Positions 15,288 through 24,217 of a stretch of DNA of 42,366 nt are shown here, one piece after another (the stretch's first letter is position 1; each line of letters opens with the position of its first letter). Below the pieces are notes generated by a model, which saw only the letters and a program-made list of their open reading frames with translations, did not search any database and was not told where the DNA came from. The position numbers and the translations under genes were made by a program. The stretch is from Pelobacter sp. UBA6812 (GTDB lineage Bacteria > Desulfobacterota > Desulfuromonadia > Desulfuromonadales > Syntrophotaleaceae), in assembly GCA_002452265.1 (NCBI GenBank), contig DKEW01000047.1, forward strand, positions 15,006 through 57,371, in the 5' to 3' direction.

Positions 15288-15836
15288 TCAGTCGAGCAGG
15301 GCCTTGACCCGCTCATAACCGGTGTTGTAGGCCTTTTTGTTGAGTTCCACAAAGGCCTCCGGCACCCGTCTCAATACCGCTTTTTCACCCGACTCGCGTT
15401 TGACGATACCGGTTAAGGCGACCATGGCGCCAAGGGCGACGACATTGGCCACAATGGCTCGTCCGATGTCGTTTTTGGCGGTGTTGATGATCGGAAAACG
15501 GTAGATTTTAAAGTCGCCTGCGGGCGGCTTTTTAACAAAGTCGGTATCGAGCAGTAACAAGCCGCCCGGTTTAATCGTATCGACATACTTATCCGCTGCT
15601 TCCTGGGTCAGGGCCAGGCAGGCGTCGACCAGGGTTGCCTTGGGATAATCGATGGGGCCGTCTGAAATAATTACCTCTGATTTGGAAGCACCACCCCTTG
15701 CTTCCGGGCCGTAGCTCTGGGACTGCACGGCATATTGGTCTTCGACGATGGATGCTGCTTCAGCCAGGATAATTCCGGCGGTGATGAGCCCCTGTCCGCC
15801 GGCTCCGGAAAACCTTATTTCATAGCGTTTTGACAT
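15288..15836 (-). CDS. korG: 2-oxoglutarate:ferredoxin oxidoreductase, gamma subunit
   Basis: This 182-residue subunit starts SKRYEIRFSGAGGQGLITAGIILAEAA, the glycine-rich signature of the gamma domain of 2-oxoacid:acceptor oxidoreductases. SYGPEARGGASKSEVIIS follows, which is also diagnostic. The complex oxidises 2-oxoglutarate with CoA to succinyl-CoA, or runs in reverse as a reductive carboxylase, with ferredoxin as electron carrier. The start at ATG 15836 has an AAAAGGAGC site. A 19-codon upstream extension would enter korB. It is the last gene of korDABG, 11 bases after korB. Confidence 0.92.
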   Translation of the reverse strand: MSKRYEIRFSGAGGQGLITAGIILAEAASIVEDQYAVQSQSYGPEARGGASKSEVIISDGPIDYPKATLVDACLALTQEAADKYVDTIKPGGLLLLDTDFVKKPPAGDFKIYRFPIINTAKNDIGRAIVANVVALGAMVALTGIVKRESGEKAVLRRVPEAFVELNKKAYNTGYERVKALLD

Positions 15837-15847
15837 GGATGCTCCTT

Positions 15848-16663
15848 TTAGAGATTCTGGGCGCGCTTTATGACCTCGGCATATTGTTCGCAATATTCCG
15901 GACGCTCTTCACGGTGCAGAATACCGGTGACAATTTTGCCATCCAATTCTTCCTTGGACATGGTGGCGGCCTTGGCTACGGGGACGGCCAACTCCTTGAA
16001 TCGCTTCATCATGTCAACTACCGAGCGGAACTTGTTGCGTCGTCCGTAGGTGGTCGGGCAATCATCGAGGACTTCGATGATTGCCATGCCTTTATGCCGA
16101 ATCCCTTCAGCGATAAGTTTGTCGATCTGCGTGGCGTGATAAGCAGTGGTGCGGGCGACAAATGTCGCGCCGGCGCCGATCGCCAGTTTGCTGATATCGA
16201 AGGTTGGGTCGGGGTTGCCGTAAGGCGTGGTCGAGGCCTTGTCGCCGGTGGGGGTGCAGGGGCTGAACTGACCGCCGGTCATGCCGTAGATGAAATTATT
16301 CATCAGAACATAGGTCATGTCTATATTGCGTCGGCAGGCATGAATAAAGTGGTTGCCGCCGATTGCCACCCCGTCCCCGTCCCCGCCTACAACCAGCACA
16401 TTCATATCCGGTTGGGCCATTTTGATGCCGGTGGCGAAAGCCGCGGCGCGACCATGAGCGGTGTGCAGGGTGTTGAAATCGACATAGCCGGGCAGGCGGC
16501 TGGCGCAGCCGATACCGGACACGATGGCGGTGCGGTTTTTTTCCAGTTCGCAGGCGTCTATGGCGCGTAACAGTCCCTTGAGAACGATGCCGTGGCCGCA
16601 GCCCGGACACCAGATGTGCGGCAGTTTTCCGGGGCGCAGGTATTTATCGTAATCGAATGCCAT
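15848..16663 (-). CDS. korB: 2-oxoglutarate:ferredoxin oxidoreductase, beta (TPP) subunit
   Basis: This 271-residue thiamine-pyrophosphate-binding subunit carries the N-terminal WCPGCGHG cysteines, which help bind a 4Fe-4S cluster in this family. The TPP/Mg motif GGDGDGVAIGGNHF and the segment MNNFIYGMTGGQFSP are also present. It forms the catalytic core with KorA. The start ATG 16663 lies two bases after the korA stop, so translation is coupled. The specificity for 2-oxoglutarate rather than another 2-oxoacid is inferred from the korDABG gene order and subunit similarity. Confidence 0.92.
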   Translation of the reverse strand: MAFDYDKYLRPGKLPHIWCPGCGHGIVLKGLLRAIDACELEKNRTAIVSGIGCASRLPGYVDFNTLHTAHGRAAAFATGIKMAQPDMNVLVVGGDGDGVAIGGNHFIHACRRNIDMTYVLMNNFIYGMTGGQFSPCTPTGDKASTTPYGNPDPTFDISKLAIGAGATFVARTTAYHATQIDKLIAEGIRHKGMAIIEVLDDCPTTYGRRNKFRSVVDMMKRFKELAVPVAKAATMSKEELDGKIVTGILHREERPEYCEQYAEVIKRAQNL

Positions 16664-16665
16664 GG

Positions 16666-17799
16666 CTAGTAGACCTCCTTGACTTTATCCATGATCTGGA
16701 AGGGGGAGATCGGCTCCCCGTCGACCCGGCCGATGCCGTGGAGATCACAGGCGCCCTTGATGACGCGTTCCACTTCGAGGATCATCTGTCCGAGATTCAT
16801 TTCAGGTACGATGATGGCCTTGACCTGTCCGGCAAGCTCAGCGATCCGTTGCTCGGGGAACGGCCACAGGGTAATGGGGCGGAACATGCCGACCTTTCGG
16901 CCCTGCTTACGCAGTTCAGTTACTGCATGGCGGGCTGAGCGGCTGATGGTACCGATGGCCACAATCACGACCTCGGCATCATCGACCATGTATTCTTCGT
17001 TTTTCTCGATTTTGTCCCGATTAGCTTCGACTTTGCGAATCTGACGGCGCTCCTCTGCGTCAACCAGGCGGGCCTTGGTGGTGGGGAAGCCGTCGGCGGC
17101 CTTGTTGAGACCGGTGACATGGAATCGGTATTCCGAACCGAAGGCCGCCAGCGGTGGCACGTCGCCGAAACTCGGGTCGAAGGGCAGGTACTGCTCGGGA
17201 GAGACGGGCGGTGCCTGCCGGTCGAGGATTTCCAGCTCGCCCGGTTCCGGCAATTCGATGCGCTCACGCATATGGCCGTTGATTTCATCCAGCAGGACCT
17301 GAACCGGCATGCGGTAGGTTTCGGCCAGATTAAAAGCCCGCACCGTTTCGGAAAAGATCTCCTGGCAAGAGGCCGGCGCCACGGCGATGGCGGCATGGTC
17401 ACCATGGGTGCCCCAGCGGGCTTGCATGATGTCGGATTGACTGGGGCCGGTCGGCATGCCGGTCGACGGGCCGCCGCGCATGACGTTAACGATGACGCAG
17501 GGAATTTCGGCAATGCAGGCGTAGCCGATGAGTTCCTGTTTGAGAGAAATGCCGGGGCCAGAGCTGGCCGTCAGGGCCTTAGCTCCGGTAAGGGCCGCGC
17601 CCAGCACCGATGCCATGGCGGCGATTTCATCTTCCATCTGTATGAATTTACCGCCGGTCTTTGGCAGTTCCTTGGCCAGCACTTCGGCCACTTCTGTTGA
17701 TGGGGTTATGGGATAACCGCCGAAGAAACTGCACCCTGCGTACAGGGCACCGTAAGCGCAGGCTTCGTTTCCCTGCAATAAAGCAACTTTTTTAGCCAC
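16666..17799 (-). CDS. korA: 2-oxoglutarate:ferredoxin oxidoreductase, alpha subunit
   Basis: This 377-residue alpha subunit contains the pyrimidine-binding domain (CSFFGGYPITPSTEVAEVL, then TASSGPGISLKQELIGYA) and domain II (about residues 250-350, with the FRPITLWPFPEQRI motif). Both are intact. The start is GTG 17799, with an AGGAGG site about nine bases upstream. It lies 27 bases after the ferredoxin-type subunit korD and two bases before korB. In related anaerobes this complex links the TCA cycle to ferredoxin and allows running the cycle reductively. Confidence 0.93.
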   Translation of the reverse strand: MAKKVALLQGNEACAYGALYAGCSFFGGYPITPSTEVAEVLAKELPKTGGKFIQMEDEIAAMASVLGAALTGAKALTASSGPGISLKQELIGYACIAEIPCVIVNVMRGGPSTGMPTGPSQSDIMQARWGTHGDHAAIAVAPASCQEIFSETVRAFNLAETYRMPVQVLLDEINGHMRERIELPEPGELEILDRQAPPVSPEQYLPFDPSFGDVPPLAAFGSEYRFHVTGLNKAADGFPTTKARLVDAEERRQIRKVEANRDKIEKNEEYMVDDAEVVIVAIGTISRSARHAVTELRKQGRKVGMFRPITLWPFPEQRIAELAGQVKAIIVPEMNLGQMILEVERVIKGACDLHGIGRVDGEPISPFQIMDKVKEVY

Positions 17800-17826
17800 T
17801 TTGATAGACCTCCTGAAGAAAAGGAT

Positions 17827-18018
17827 TCAATCCTTGTGGACTTTGATAGCAAAATCGGGACAGCGCAATTCACATTGCATGCAACCGATACAAGCTTCCG
17901 GCCGGATAACTTTCGCGAGAAAGCCATCCATCTCCAATACATTGGTAGGACAAAATTCCACACAAATACTGCATCCTTTGCAGTAGTGTTCGATTATTTC
18001 CAAGCGTGGGGTGTTCAT
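17827..18018 (-). CDS. korD: 2-oxoglutarate:ferredoxin oxidoreductase, delta (ferredoxin) subunit
   Basis: This 63-residue 2[4Fe-4S] ferredoxin-like subunit has two complete CxxCxxCxxxCP-type motifs, CKGCSICVEFCP and CIGCMQCELRCP. It should pass electrons from the TPP/4Fe-4S catalytic subunits to free ferredoxin. The start at ATG 18018 has an AAGGAG site. It is the first gene of the four-gene operon. The 300 bases upstream hold its promoter, though I could not define it. Confidence 0.92.
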   Translation of the reverse strand: MNTPRLEIIEHYCKGCSICVEFCPTNVLEMDGFLAKVIRPEACIGCMQCELRCPDFAIKVHKD

Positions 18019-18318
18019 TCCCGGAATCTCCTTACATGACTTTTTCGATGCAGCGACGCATTGTCACACCGATCATTAATAAAACCATCGGCGATTCTAA
18101 CATGGTTGCACCGATGAAATGCAAATATTTTTCCTCTTTATGGTAAGAGCAAGGCTTGTCATTGCTCCTTATGGGATCTGCAACGATGATAATCGGAAGG
18201 GACGGTTTGCTCCTGTGGTAGGCGGATACAGAGATTATTTAATTCGGGTTTTATGTTTGCTGGTCACTGCCCGTTCGGGCAATGACCAGCATGTAGTGTG
18301 TTAAGTTTATTCGGGAGA
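18019..18318. other. Intergenic region upstream of korD
   Basis: These 300 bases separate the MFS transporter stop from korD, both on the minus strand. They contain one strong hairpin (18258-18291) and must contain the kor promoter. A TTGCAT box with a TAGAAT box 19 bases away is present on the minus strand near 18080-18110, but the spacing is poor. No gene is recognised here. Confidence 0.4.
18258..18291 (-). terminator. Stem-loop after MFS transporter gene
   Basis: TGCTGGTCA and TGACCAGCA, plus an inner TGCCC / GGGCA stem, form a nearly perfect 14-pair hairpin with a GTTC/GAAC tetraloop. It sits 28 bases behind the transporter stop. There is no clear T tract, so it may be a terminator or mRNA 3' stabiliser. 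Confidence 0.55.
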
Positions 18319-19536
18319 CTATGCAACAGCGGATTGAGACGACTTTTTAGGTATGGCAATCAGGTTGATGGCGATACCGATCATTGCGAGCAGGGCTGTC
18401 GCAAAAAAGGCATACTGGTAACTGCCGAAGTAATCCTTAGCCAGTCCTGAGGTGAGGCCGCCGGCAAGCGCCCCAGCCCCGTAAGCTGTGAATACAAATC
18501 CGTAATTCCGACAGTAGTTTAAGGCGCCAAACAGGTTGGAGGTAGAAACCGGCGCAATGGCCAGCCAGCCGCCAAGGGTCAGCCAAAGCAGGGAAAAAGC
18601 GGCAAAGTAAATAGAGACATCTCCGGCGTTTGCACCTAACAGGCCTGCGGAAGCAATTAAAATCAGGATAAAAGACAGGGAAATTGTGAGTCGCGTTCCG
18701 AATCTGTCGGTCATGGAGCCGAACAATGGGCGTCCCAGGGCATTAAATAGTGCAAAGATCGAAACCGCAAAAGCTGCCCTCTCCGGTTGCAGGCGGATAA
18801 TCTCCTGGGCCACCGGACTTGTTACGGATATAGCCATCAAGCCTGAAAAAGTCCCGATGGCATAACAGAACCAGAGAGCGTAAAATCCCCGGCTTTTCAG
18901 CATAGGATTAATGCCCGGGGAATCCGAAGCCGTTGAACTGCCGGTCGAAACCTGGTTTTTCGATGGTGCGGCAGGGAATTTGAGAAAAGACGCAAGAAGA
19001 CTAATGCACAAAAAGAACAAGATACCAAAAATCCTGAACGAAGCGAGTACTCCGTAATGATCTATAAGATGCAGTGCCACGGGGGCCGTTAGAAAAGGTG
19101 AAATCCCGAACCCTGCCAGGGTGACTCCGACGGCCAAACCTTTTTTTTGCGGGAACCAGCGGGCTGCCACCGCCAGAGGGACCCCATAGATCAAGCCGAC
19201 ACCCATGCCGCCCAGTACACCGTATGTTATCGAGAGGCTGGTAATGGTCGCAGCGGATCCGGAAGCAAACCAGCCCGCAGCAAGGATCAAACCTCCCAGC
19301 ATGGTCGTGCGCCTGGGACCCAGCTTTTCGATCAGAGTGCCGGCAAGGGGCATGGTCAGGGCATAGAAACACAGAAACAGCATGTAAGGCCAGCCACTCT
19401 CGGTAGCCCCGATGCCGAATAGTTCTTCCAGGGGTTTTCTGAAAACACTCCACGCATAGATCGTTCCCATGCAGACAAAAATCCCCATCCCGGCGAGGAT
19501 GTATCCAAAAGGGGCCAGTTTCTTAACTATGGGCAT
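18319..19536 (-). CDS. MFS transporter, oxalate/formate antiporter (OFA) family-like
   Basis: This 405-residue protein has twelve predicted transmembrane helices and the N-terminal OFA-type segment MGIFVCMGTIYAWSVFRKPLE. A cytoplasmic LGPRRTTMLGG loop (motif A type) and a second-half FGSMTDRFGTRL loop are visible. OFA proteins exchange small organic anions such as oxalate/formate, and many act on other monocarboxylates. The true substrate cannot be read from the sequence. The neighbouring pyruvate oxidoreductase suggests pyruvate, acetate or a related acid. The start ATG 19536 has a GGAAGGAAA site and lies 31 bases after purE, probably in one transcript. Confidence 0.85.
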   Translation of the reverse strand: MPIVKKLAPFGYILAGMGIFVCMGTIYAWSVFRKPLEELFGIGATESGWPYMLFLCFYALTMPLAGTLIEKLGPRRTTMLGGLILAAGWFASGSAATITSLSITYGVLGGMGVGLIYGVPLAVAARWFPQKKGLAVGVTLAGFGISPFLTAPVALHLIDHYGVLASFRIFGILFFLCISLLASFLKFPAAPSKNQVSTGSSTASDSPGINPMLKSRGFYALWFCYAIGTFSGLMAISVTSPVAQEIIRLQPERAAFAVSIFALFNALGRPLFGSMTDRFGTRLTISLSFILILIASAGLLGANAGDVSIYFAAFSLLWLTLGGWLAIAPVSTSNLFGALNYCRNYGFVFTAYGAGALAGGLTSGLAKDYFGSYQYAFFATALLAMIGIAINLIAIPKKSSQSAVA

Positions 19537-19567
19537 CGTATTTCCTTCCGTTACTCAATCGACTTGC

Positions 19568-20062
19568 TTAGCGATGCTGCAGTTTCCGATCTTTCTCTTC
19601 AACTTCCAGAGCCATGCTTTCCCTGAAATCCACGAGCTTTTGTGTGAGCTTGGCATCGTTCAGCGCCAGAATCTGTGCCGCCAGAAGTGCGGCATTTTTA
19701 GCGCCGGCTTTGCCGATAGCGGTGGTGGCGACCGGAATGCCGCCTGGCATCTGGACAATGGCGTAGAGCGCATCCACTCCATTCAGCGGTCCGCCGCCCA
19801 TCGGCACACCGATGACCGGCAGGACGGTTCCTGCCGCGACGACGCCAGGCAGGTGTGCAGCCAAACCGGCGGCGGCAATGATGACCTGAATGCCGCGCTT
19901 GGCAGCGCCTTCTACCAGATCGCTGGTCTTGCGGGGGGATCGGTGTGCGGAGGCAATGCGCATTTCATAAGGAATATCGAATTGTTCGAGAATCTTTGCT
20001 GTTTCCTCTAGCACCGGACAGTCTGAATCGCTGCCCATGACAATGAGAACTTTGGGGTTCAT
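19568..20062 (-). CDS. purE: 5-(carboxyamino)imidazole ribonucleotide mutase
   Basis: This 164-residue PurE has the GSDSDCPVL phosphate-binding motif, SAHRSP, and the conserved LPGVVAAGTVLPVIGVPMGGGPLNGVDALYAIVQMP region, all typical of class I PurE (N5-CAIR mutase). The start ATG 20062 is preceded by CAGGAGAG. An in-frame extension upstream lacks a site and overlaps a hairpin. No purK lies next to it, so the ATP-dependent partner must be elsewhere, or the enzyme could be of the direct AIR carboxylase type. The former is more likely given the class I motifs. It sits 110 bases after por. Confidence 0.94.
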   Translation of the reverse strand: MNPKVLIVMGSDSDCPVLEETAKILEQFDIPYEMRIASAHRSPRKTSDLVEGAAKRGIQVIIAAAGLAAHLPGVVAAGTVLPVIGVPMGGGPLNGVDALYAIVQMPGGIPVATTAIGKAGAKNAALLAAQILALNDAKLTQKLVDFRESMALEVEEKDRKLQHR

Positions 20063-20113
20063 GAACTCTCCTGAAAGACAATCGGGCGAAAATGAAGAAG
20101 TTGTGAGTTTACC

Positions 20114-20151
20114 GGCCATGCTGCACCGAAAGGATTCGGTACGGCATGGCC
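20114..20151 (-). terminator. Hairpin after pyruvate:ferredoxin oxidoreductase gene
   Basis: GGCCATGC (20114-20121) pairs with GCATGGCC (20144-20151), with an inner ACCGAA / TTCGGT stem. It lies 22 bases after the por stop and before purE. No T run follows on the minus strand, so purE may be partly read through. Confidence 0.5.
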
Positions 20152-20172
20152 GAGTTGTAAAGTACGTGCCGC

Positions 20173-23100
20173 TTAATCGGCCAGTTTTTCATACAGCGCA
20201 CGCCGACGCAGGGTCCATGTGTTCGCACCCTCGATGAGTTGGCTGGCTGCCTCCGGGTTGACTTTTTTCAGGGCCCTGAAGCGGTTCTGCGTAGCTGCGA
20301 ATTCCTCGAAGGAGATGCTCGGTGCTTTGCTGTCGAGCTGCAGCGGGTTGTTACCCTCGGTTGCGCGGGCCGGGTTATAGCGATAAAGAGGCCAATGTCC
20401 GCAGTCGACGGCTTTTTTCTGGCTTTGAATCCCCTTGGTCATGTCGATGCCATGTGCGATGCAGTGGGCATAGGCGATGATCAATGAAGGTCCGTCAAAC
20501 GCTTCGGCCTCCATAAAGGCTTTAATCGCCTGGGCGGGATTTGCCAGGGAGACCGTTGCCACGTAGGCGGTGCCGTACGACATAGCCATGAGCCCGAGGT
20601 CTTTTTTCGGCATGTTTTTGCCGCCTGCGGCAAATTGTGCTACCGCACCCATCGGGGTCGACTTGGAAGCCTGGCCGCCGGTGTTGGAATACACTTCCGT
20701 ATCGAGCACCAGCAGATTGACGTTCTTGTCCGTGGCGATAACATGGTCGAGACCGCCATAGCCGATATCGTAGGCCCAGCCGTCGCCGCCGACGCACCAG
20801 ACCGATTTTTTTACAAGGTAATCGGCAAGCGTGGCCAGCCGTTTGGAATAAGGATCTTCGCAGCTGGCAAGCAGATTTTTTAGCTTGTCTACGCGGACAC
20901 GCTGCTCCTCGATGCCTGCCTGGGAGGACTGGTCGGCGTGCAGAATGGCCTGCAAGAGTTCCTTGTCGGCCGGGCAGCCGGAACAGTTGCAGTCTATGAT
21001 CCGGGTCAGCATTTCGCTGGCCGCTTCGGTAAACTTGTCAACGGCCAGGCGCATGCCAAAACCGAATTCCGCCGTGTCCTCGAACAAGGAGTTGGACCAG
21101 GCCGGCCCTCGTCCATCATCGCGGGTGGCCCAAGGGGTGGTCGGCAGGTTGCCGCCGTAAATGGACGTGCAGCCGGTGGCATTGGCGATCAAGGCACGGT
21201 CGCCGAATAACTGCGACATGAGTTTCAGGTAAGGGGTTTCACCGCAACCCGAGCAGGCACCGGAAAATTCGAACAGCGGTTTGAGCAACTGGCTGCCTTT
21301 GAGAGTGTCGCGTTTAACCTTGCCCGGCGCGGTTTCGGGCAGGGCCAGGAAAAAGTCCCAATTGGTGGATTCCTGCTCACGCAGTGGGATTTTGAACTGC
21401 ATGCTCAGAGCCTTGCGGGAAGGGTCCTGGCGGTCTTTGACCGGGCAGACTTCGACGCAGATACCGCAGCCGACGCAATCCTCGGGGGCTACCTGCAGGG
21501 TGAACCTTTCCCCGTCAAATTCCCCGCCGCGGGCTTCAACAGAGCGGAAGGTCGACGGTGCCTGGGTCAGATAAGCCGGGTCGTAGATTTTCATACGGAG
21601 TGTTGCATGGGGGCAGACGAAGGAGCATAGTCCACATTGAACGCAGAGGTGTTCATCCCACACCGGGATCTCCAGTGCGATATTACGTTTCTCGTAACGG
21701 GAGGTGGCGGTGGGAAAAGTACCGTCCACCGGCATGCTTGATACCGGCAGGCTGTCGCCCTGACCGGCAATGATGGTGGCGACCACATTTTGCACGAAGG
21801 CCGGCGCACCCGGCGTCACCAGGGGTGGCTTGCTCAAACAACTGCTTGCCGTGGCCGGGACGGTGATTTCGGCGATATTGTCAAGGGATGCATCGACGGC
21901 CTGGCAGTTCATATCGACAACTTTTTCACCCGCCTTGCCGTAAGTATTGCGGATTGCATCCTTGATGGCTGCTAGGGCCGCATCCATAGGAATGATGCCC
22001 GTGATTTTGAAAAAAGCAGTCTGCATGATGACGTTAATGCGCCCACCCAGGCCTATCTTTTCGGCGATATCGACGGCGTTGATGACGAACAGGCGCAGTT
22101 GTTTGTCGATAATCTGCTGCTGTACCTCGCGCGGCATCTGGTCCCAGACCGTATCCTTGTCGAACGGGGAGTTCAGGAGGAAAATCGCCCCCTGCTTTGC
22201 TTTGGACAGCATGTCGCACTTTTCCAAAAAGGTGAAATTGTGGCAGGCGACAAAATTCGCATTGTTGATGAGATACGGTGATCGCAGTGGGCTTTTGCCG
22301 AAGCGAAGGTGCGAGGTCGTTACCGTGCCGGCCTTTTTGGAATCGTAGACAAAGTAAGCCTGGACGTGGTTATGGGTGAGATCCCCAATGATCTTGATGG
22401 AGTTTTTGTTGGCCCCCACCGTGCCATCGGAGGCAAGGCCATAGAACATGGCCGAATAGGTGCCGGTTTCATCGTTATGGTAGGAACTGTCGACGGGGAG
22501 ACTGGTGCCGCAAACGTCGTCATCGATGCCGACGACGAAATGGTTTTTGGGCGTGTCCTGACTCAGGTTGTCGAATACGGCCTTGACCATGGCCGGGGTG
22601 AATTCCTTGGAGCCGAGGGCATAGCGTCCGCCGATGATGGTCGGCAGGGCGGTCCCTGGCATCGCTTCGGTAATGGCACCACGTACATCGAGATACAGCG
22701 GTTCACCGAGGGATCCGGGCTCTTTGGTACGATCCAATACGGCAATTTTTTTTGCCGTGGCGGGCAGGGCCGCCAACAGTGCCTCGGCCGGGAATGGCCG
22801 ATACAGGCGGATCTTGAGCACACCGACCTTTTCACCCTGCGCGGTCATGGCATCCACGGTTTCATGGACAGTGTCGCATCCGGAGCCCATCAGGACGATA
22901 ACCTTTTCGGCTTCGGGAGAGCCTACATAGTCGACCAGACCGTATTGGCGGCCGGTAAGTTTGGCGAATTTGTTCATCTCCTGCTGCACGATAGCGGGAG
23001 TGGCCAGGTAGAAGCGGTGCACCGTTTCCCTCCCCTGGAAATAGACATCAGGGTTCTGGGAGGTGCCGCGCAGCACCGGGTGATCCGGTGACAGGGCTCG

Positions 23101-23715
23101 GGCCCGGTGGTCGGCAATCAATTCCTCGTCGAGCATGGCGTGCATGTCATCGAAGCTGAGTTGCTCGATTTTCTGGATTTCGTGGGAGGTTCTGAATCCA
23201 TCAAAAAAGTGTAAAAACGGCACCCGCGAACGCAGGGTGGCCGCCTGGGCAATGAGGGCAAAGTCCATGGCTTCCTGGACGTTGTTGGAAGCGAGCATGG
23301 CAAAGCCGGTGGAACGGCATGCCATGACATCGGAGTGATCGCCGAAGATGGACAGTGCCTGGGCGGCAATGGCTCGCGCAGAGACATGAAAAACCGTCGG
23401 GGTCAGTTCCCCGGCGATTTTGAACATGTTAGGGATCATCAGAAGCAGTCCCTGACTGGCAGTGAAGGTCGTGGTCAGCGCTCCGGCCTGCAATGAGCCA
23501 TGTACCGCGCCTGCGGCACCCGCCTCCGATTGCATCTCTGTTACCAGCGGCACGGTGCCCCATATGTTCTTTTCACCTCTGGCACTTTTGATGTCCGATA
23601 GTTCCCCCATGTTGGACGAAGGAGTGATGGGGTAGATGGCGATGACCTCATTGGTGGCATGGGCCACATGCGCCGCGGCGGTATTGCCGTCGATGGTAAC
23701 CATTTTTCGCGTCAT
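20173..23715 (-). CDS. por: Pyruvate:ferredoxin (flavodoxin) oxidoreductase, single-chain
   Basis: This 1180-residue homodimeric PFOR/NifJ-type enzyme interconverts pyruvate and CoA with acetyl-CoA, CO2 and reduced ferredoxin. Domains run in order. The pyrimidine-binding domain (YPITPSSNMGELSD) and domain II (about 260-400) come first. The gamma-like domain (about 420-620) follows. The 2[4Fe-4S] ferredoxin domain has CVQCGLCSFVCPH and CVGCGICVEVCPV at about 680-760. Last is the TPP domain, with CSGCGETPY, GDGWAYDIGYGGLDHV and the NTGGQASKS segment. All key cysteines are present. The start at ATG 23715 has an AAGGAGAC site. It is the first of por-purE-MFS. Confidence 0.96.
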   Translation of the reverse strand: MTRKMVTIDGNTAAAHVAHATNEVIAIYPITPSSNMGELSDIKSARGEKNIWGTVPLVTEMQSEAGAAGAVHGSLQAGALTTTFTASQGLLLMIPNMFKIAGELTPTVFHVSARAIAAQALSIFGDHSDVMACRSTGFAMLASNNVQEAMDFALIAQAATLRSRVPFLHFFDGFRTSHEIQKIEQLSFDDMHAMLDEELIADHRARALSPDHPVLRGTSQNPDVYFQGRETVHRFYLATPAIVQQEMNKFAKLTGRQYGLVDYVGSPEAEKVIVLMGSGCDTVHETVDAMTAQGEKVGVLKIRLYRPFPAEALLAALPATAKKIAVLDRTKEPGSLGEPLYLDVRGAITEAMPGTALPTIIGGRYALGSKEFTPAMVKAVFDNLSQDTPKNHFVVGIDDDVCGTSLPVDSSYHNDETGTYSAMFYGLASDGTVGANKNSIKIIGDLTHNHVQAYFVYDSKKAGTVTTSHLRFGKSPLRSPYLINNANFVACHNFTFLEKCDMLSKAKQGAIFLLNSPFDKDTVWDQMPREVQQQIIDKQLRLFVINAVDIAEKIGLGGRINVIMQTAFFKITGIIPMDAALAAIKDAIRNTYGKAGEKVVDMNCQAVDASLDNIAEITVPATASSCLSKPPLVTPGAPAFVQNVVATIIAGQGDSLPVSSMPVDGTFPTATSRYEKRNIALEIPVWDEHLCVQCGLCSFVCPHATLRMKIYDPAYLTQAPSTFRSVEARGGEFDGERFTLQVAPEDCVGCGICVEVCPVKDRQDPSRKALSMQFKIPLREQESTNWDFFLALPETAPGKVKRDTLKGSQLLKPLFEFSGACSGCGETPYLKLMSQLFGDRALIANATGCTSIYGGNLPTTPWATRDDGRGPAWSNSLFEDTAEFGFGMRLAVDKFTEAASEMLTRIIDCNCSGCPADKELLQAILHADQSSQAGIEEQRVRVDKLKNLLASCEDPYSKRLATLADYLVKKSVWCVGGDGWAYDIGYGGLDHVIATDKNVNLLVLDTEVYSNTGGQASKSTPMGAVAQFAAGGKNMPKKDLGLMAMSYGTAYVATVSLANPAQAIKAFMEAEAFDGPSLIIAYAHCIAHGIDMTKGIQSQKKAVDCGHWPLYRYNPARATEGNNPLQLDSKAPSISFEEFAATQNRFRALKKVNPEAASQLIEGANTWTLRRRALYEKLAD

Positions 23716-24217
23716 GCGTAACTGTCTCCTTGATTGATAAGACCCAAGGTGTGGCGGAGATGTTTTTTGCTCCGACTACCTTTGGTGCATGCGGGGACTT
23801 TATAAATGTCCGTGTGAAAATCTTGACAAATGGGCTGTTTAAGTAGTAACTATTATTTCACGTAAAAAACTTCGTATGTTTAACCAAAGTACAGAATACA
23901 GCCATGGCGAGTCAAGTATTTTCTTCAGGTTTCACCTCTGAAAAATTACCATCGGCCAGGAGGCTTGTTTGCCTCGAACAATATGCCAGATCGGGGCGCG
24001 TTCACGATATGAGAGAGGGTGTTATGGCAGGAGAGTTTTCTTTGCGGAAAGGGAATCACGGGTTGTGGTATGATCAGAGCAGAATTGGACGGAAATGGGT
24101 ACTTGGAAATTTGAACCCTTGGGTCGTCAGATATAGTCCTGATGACACGCAGAGCAGAGTTTTGTGCAGTCACGGGATCCAAAGGGGAGCGAAAAATGTT
24201 TTGAGTGGAGGGATGTT
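23716..24217. other. Divergent intergenic region, por versus winged-helix gene
   Basis: About 500 bases hold the divergent promoters. A TTGACAA element at 23823-23829 can be read as a -35 box on either strand. A plus-strand frame (23904-24221) starts with ATG but has no ribosome-binding site, no recognisable family and a composition typical of non-coding DNA, so I do not call it a gene. Confidence 0.4.
23800..23829 (-). promoter_or_regulatory. Candidate promoter of por
   Basis: On the minus strand TTGTCA (23824-23829) and TTATAA (23800-23805) are 18 bases apart, about 85 bases before the por start. The match is partial and the call is tentative. Confidence 0.35.

Noticed and set aside
18119..18304. 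61-codon frame upstream of korD
   Set aside because: It overlaps the strong hairpin at 18258-18291 and has no translation signals.
22309..23091. 260-codon plus-strand frame opposite por
   Set aside because: Antisense shadow of the strongly conserved pyruvate:ferredoxin oxidoreductase.
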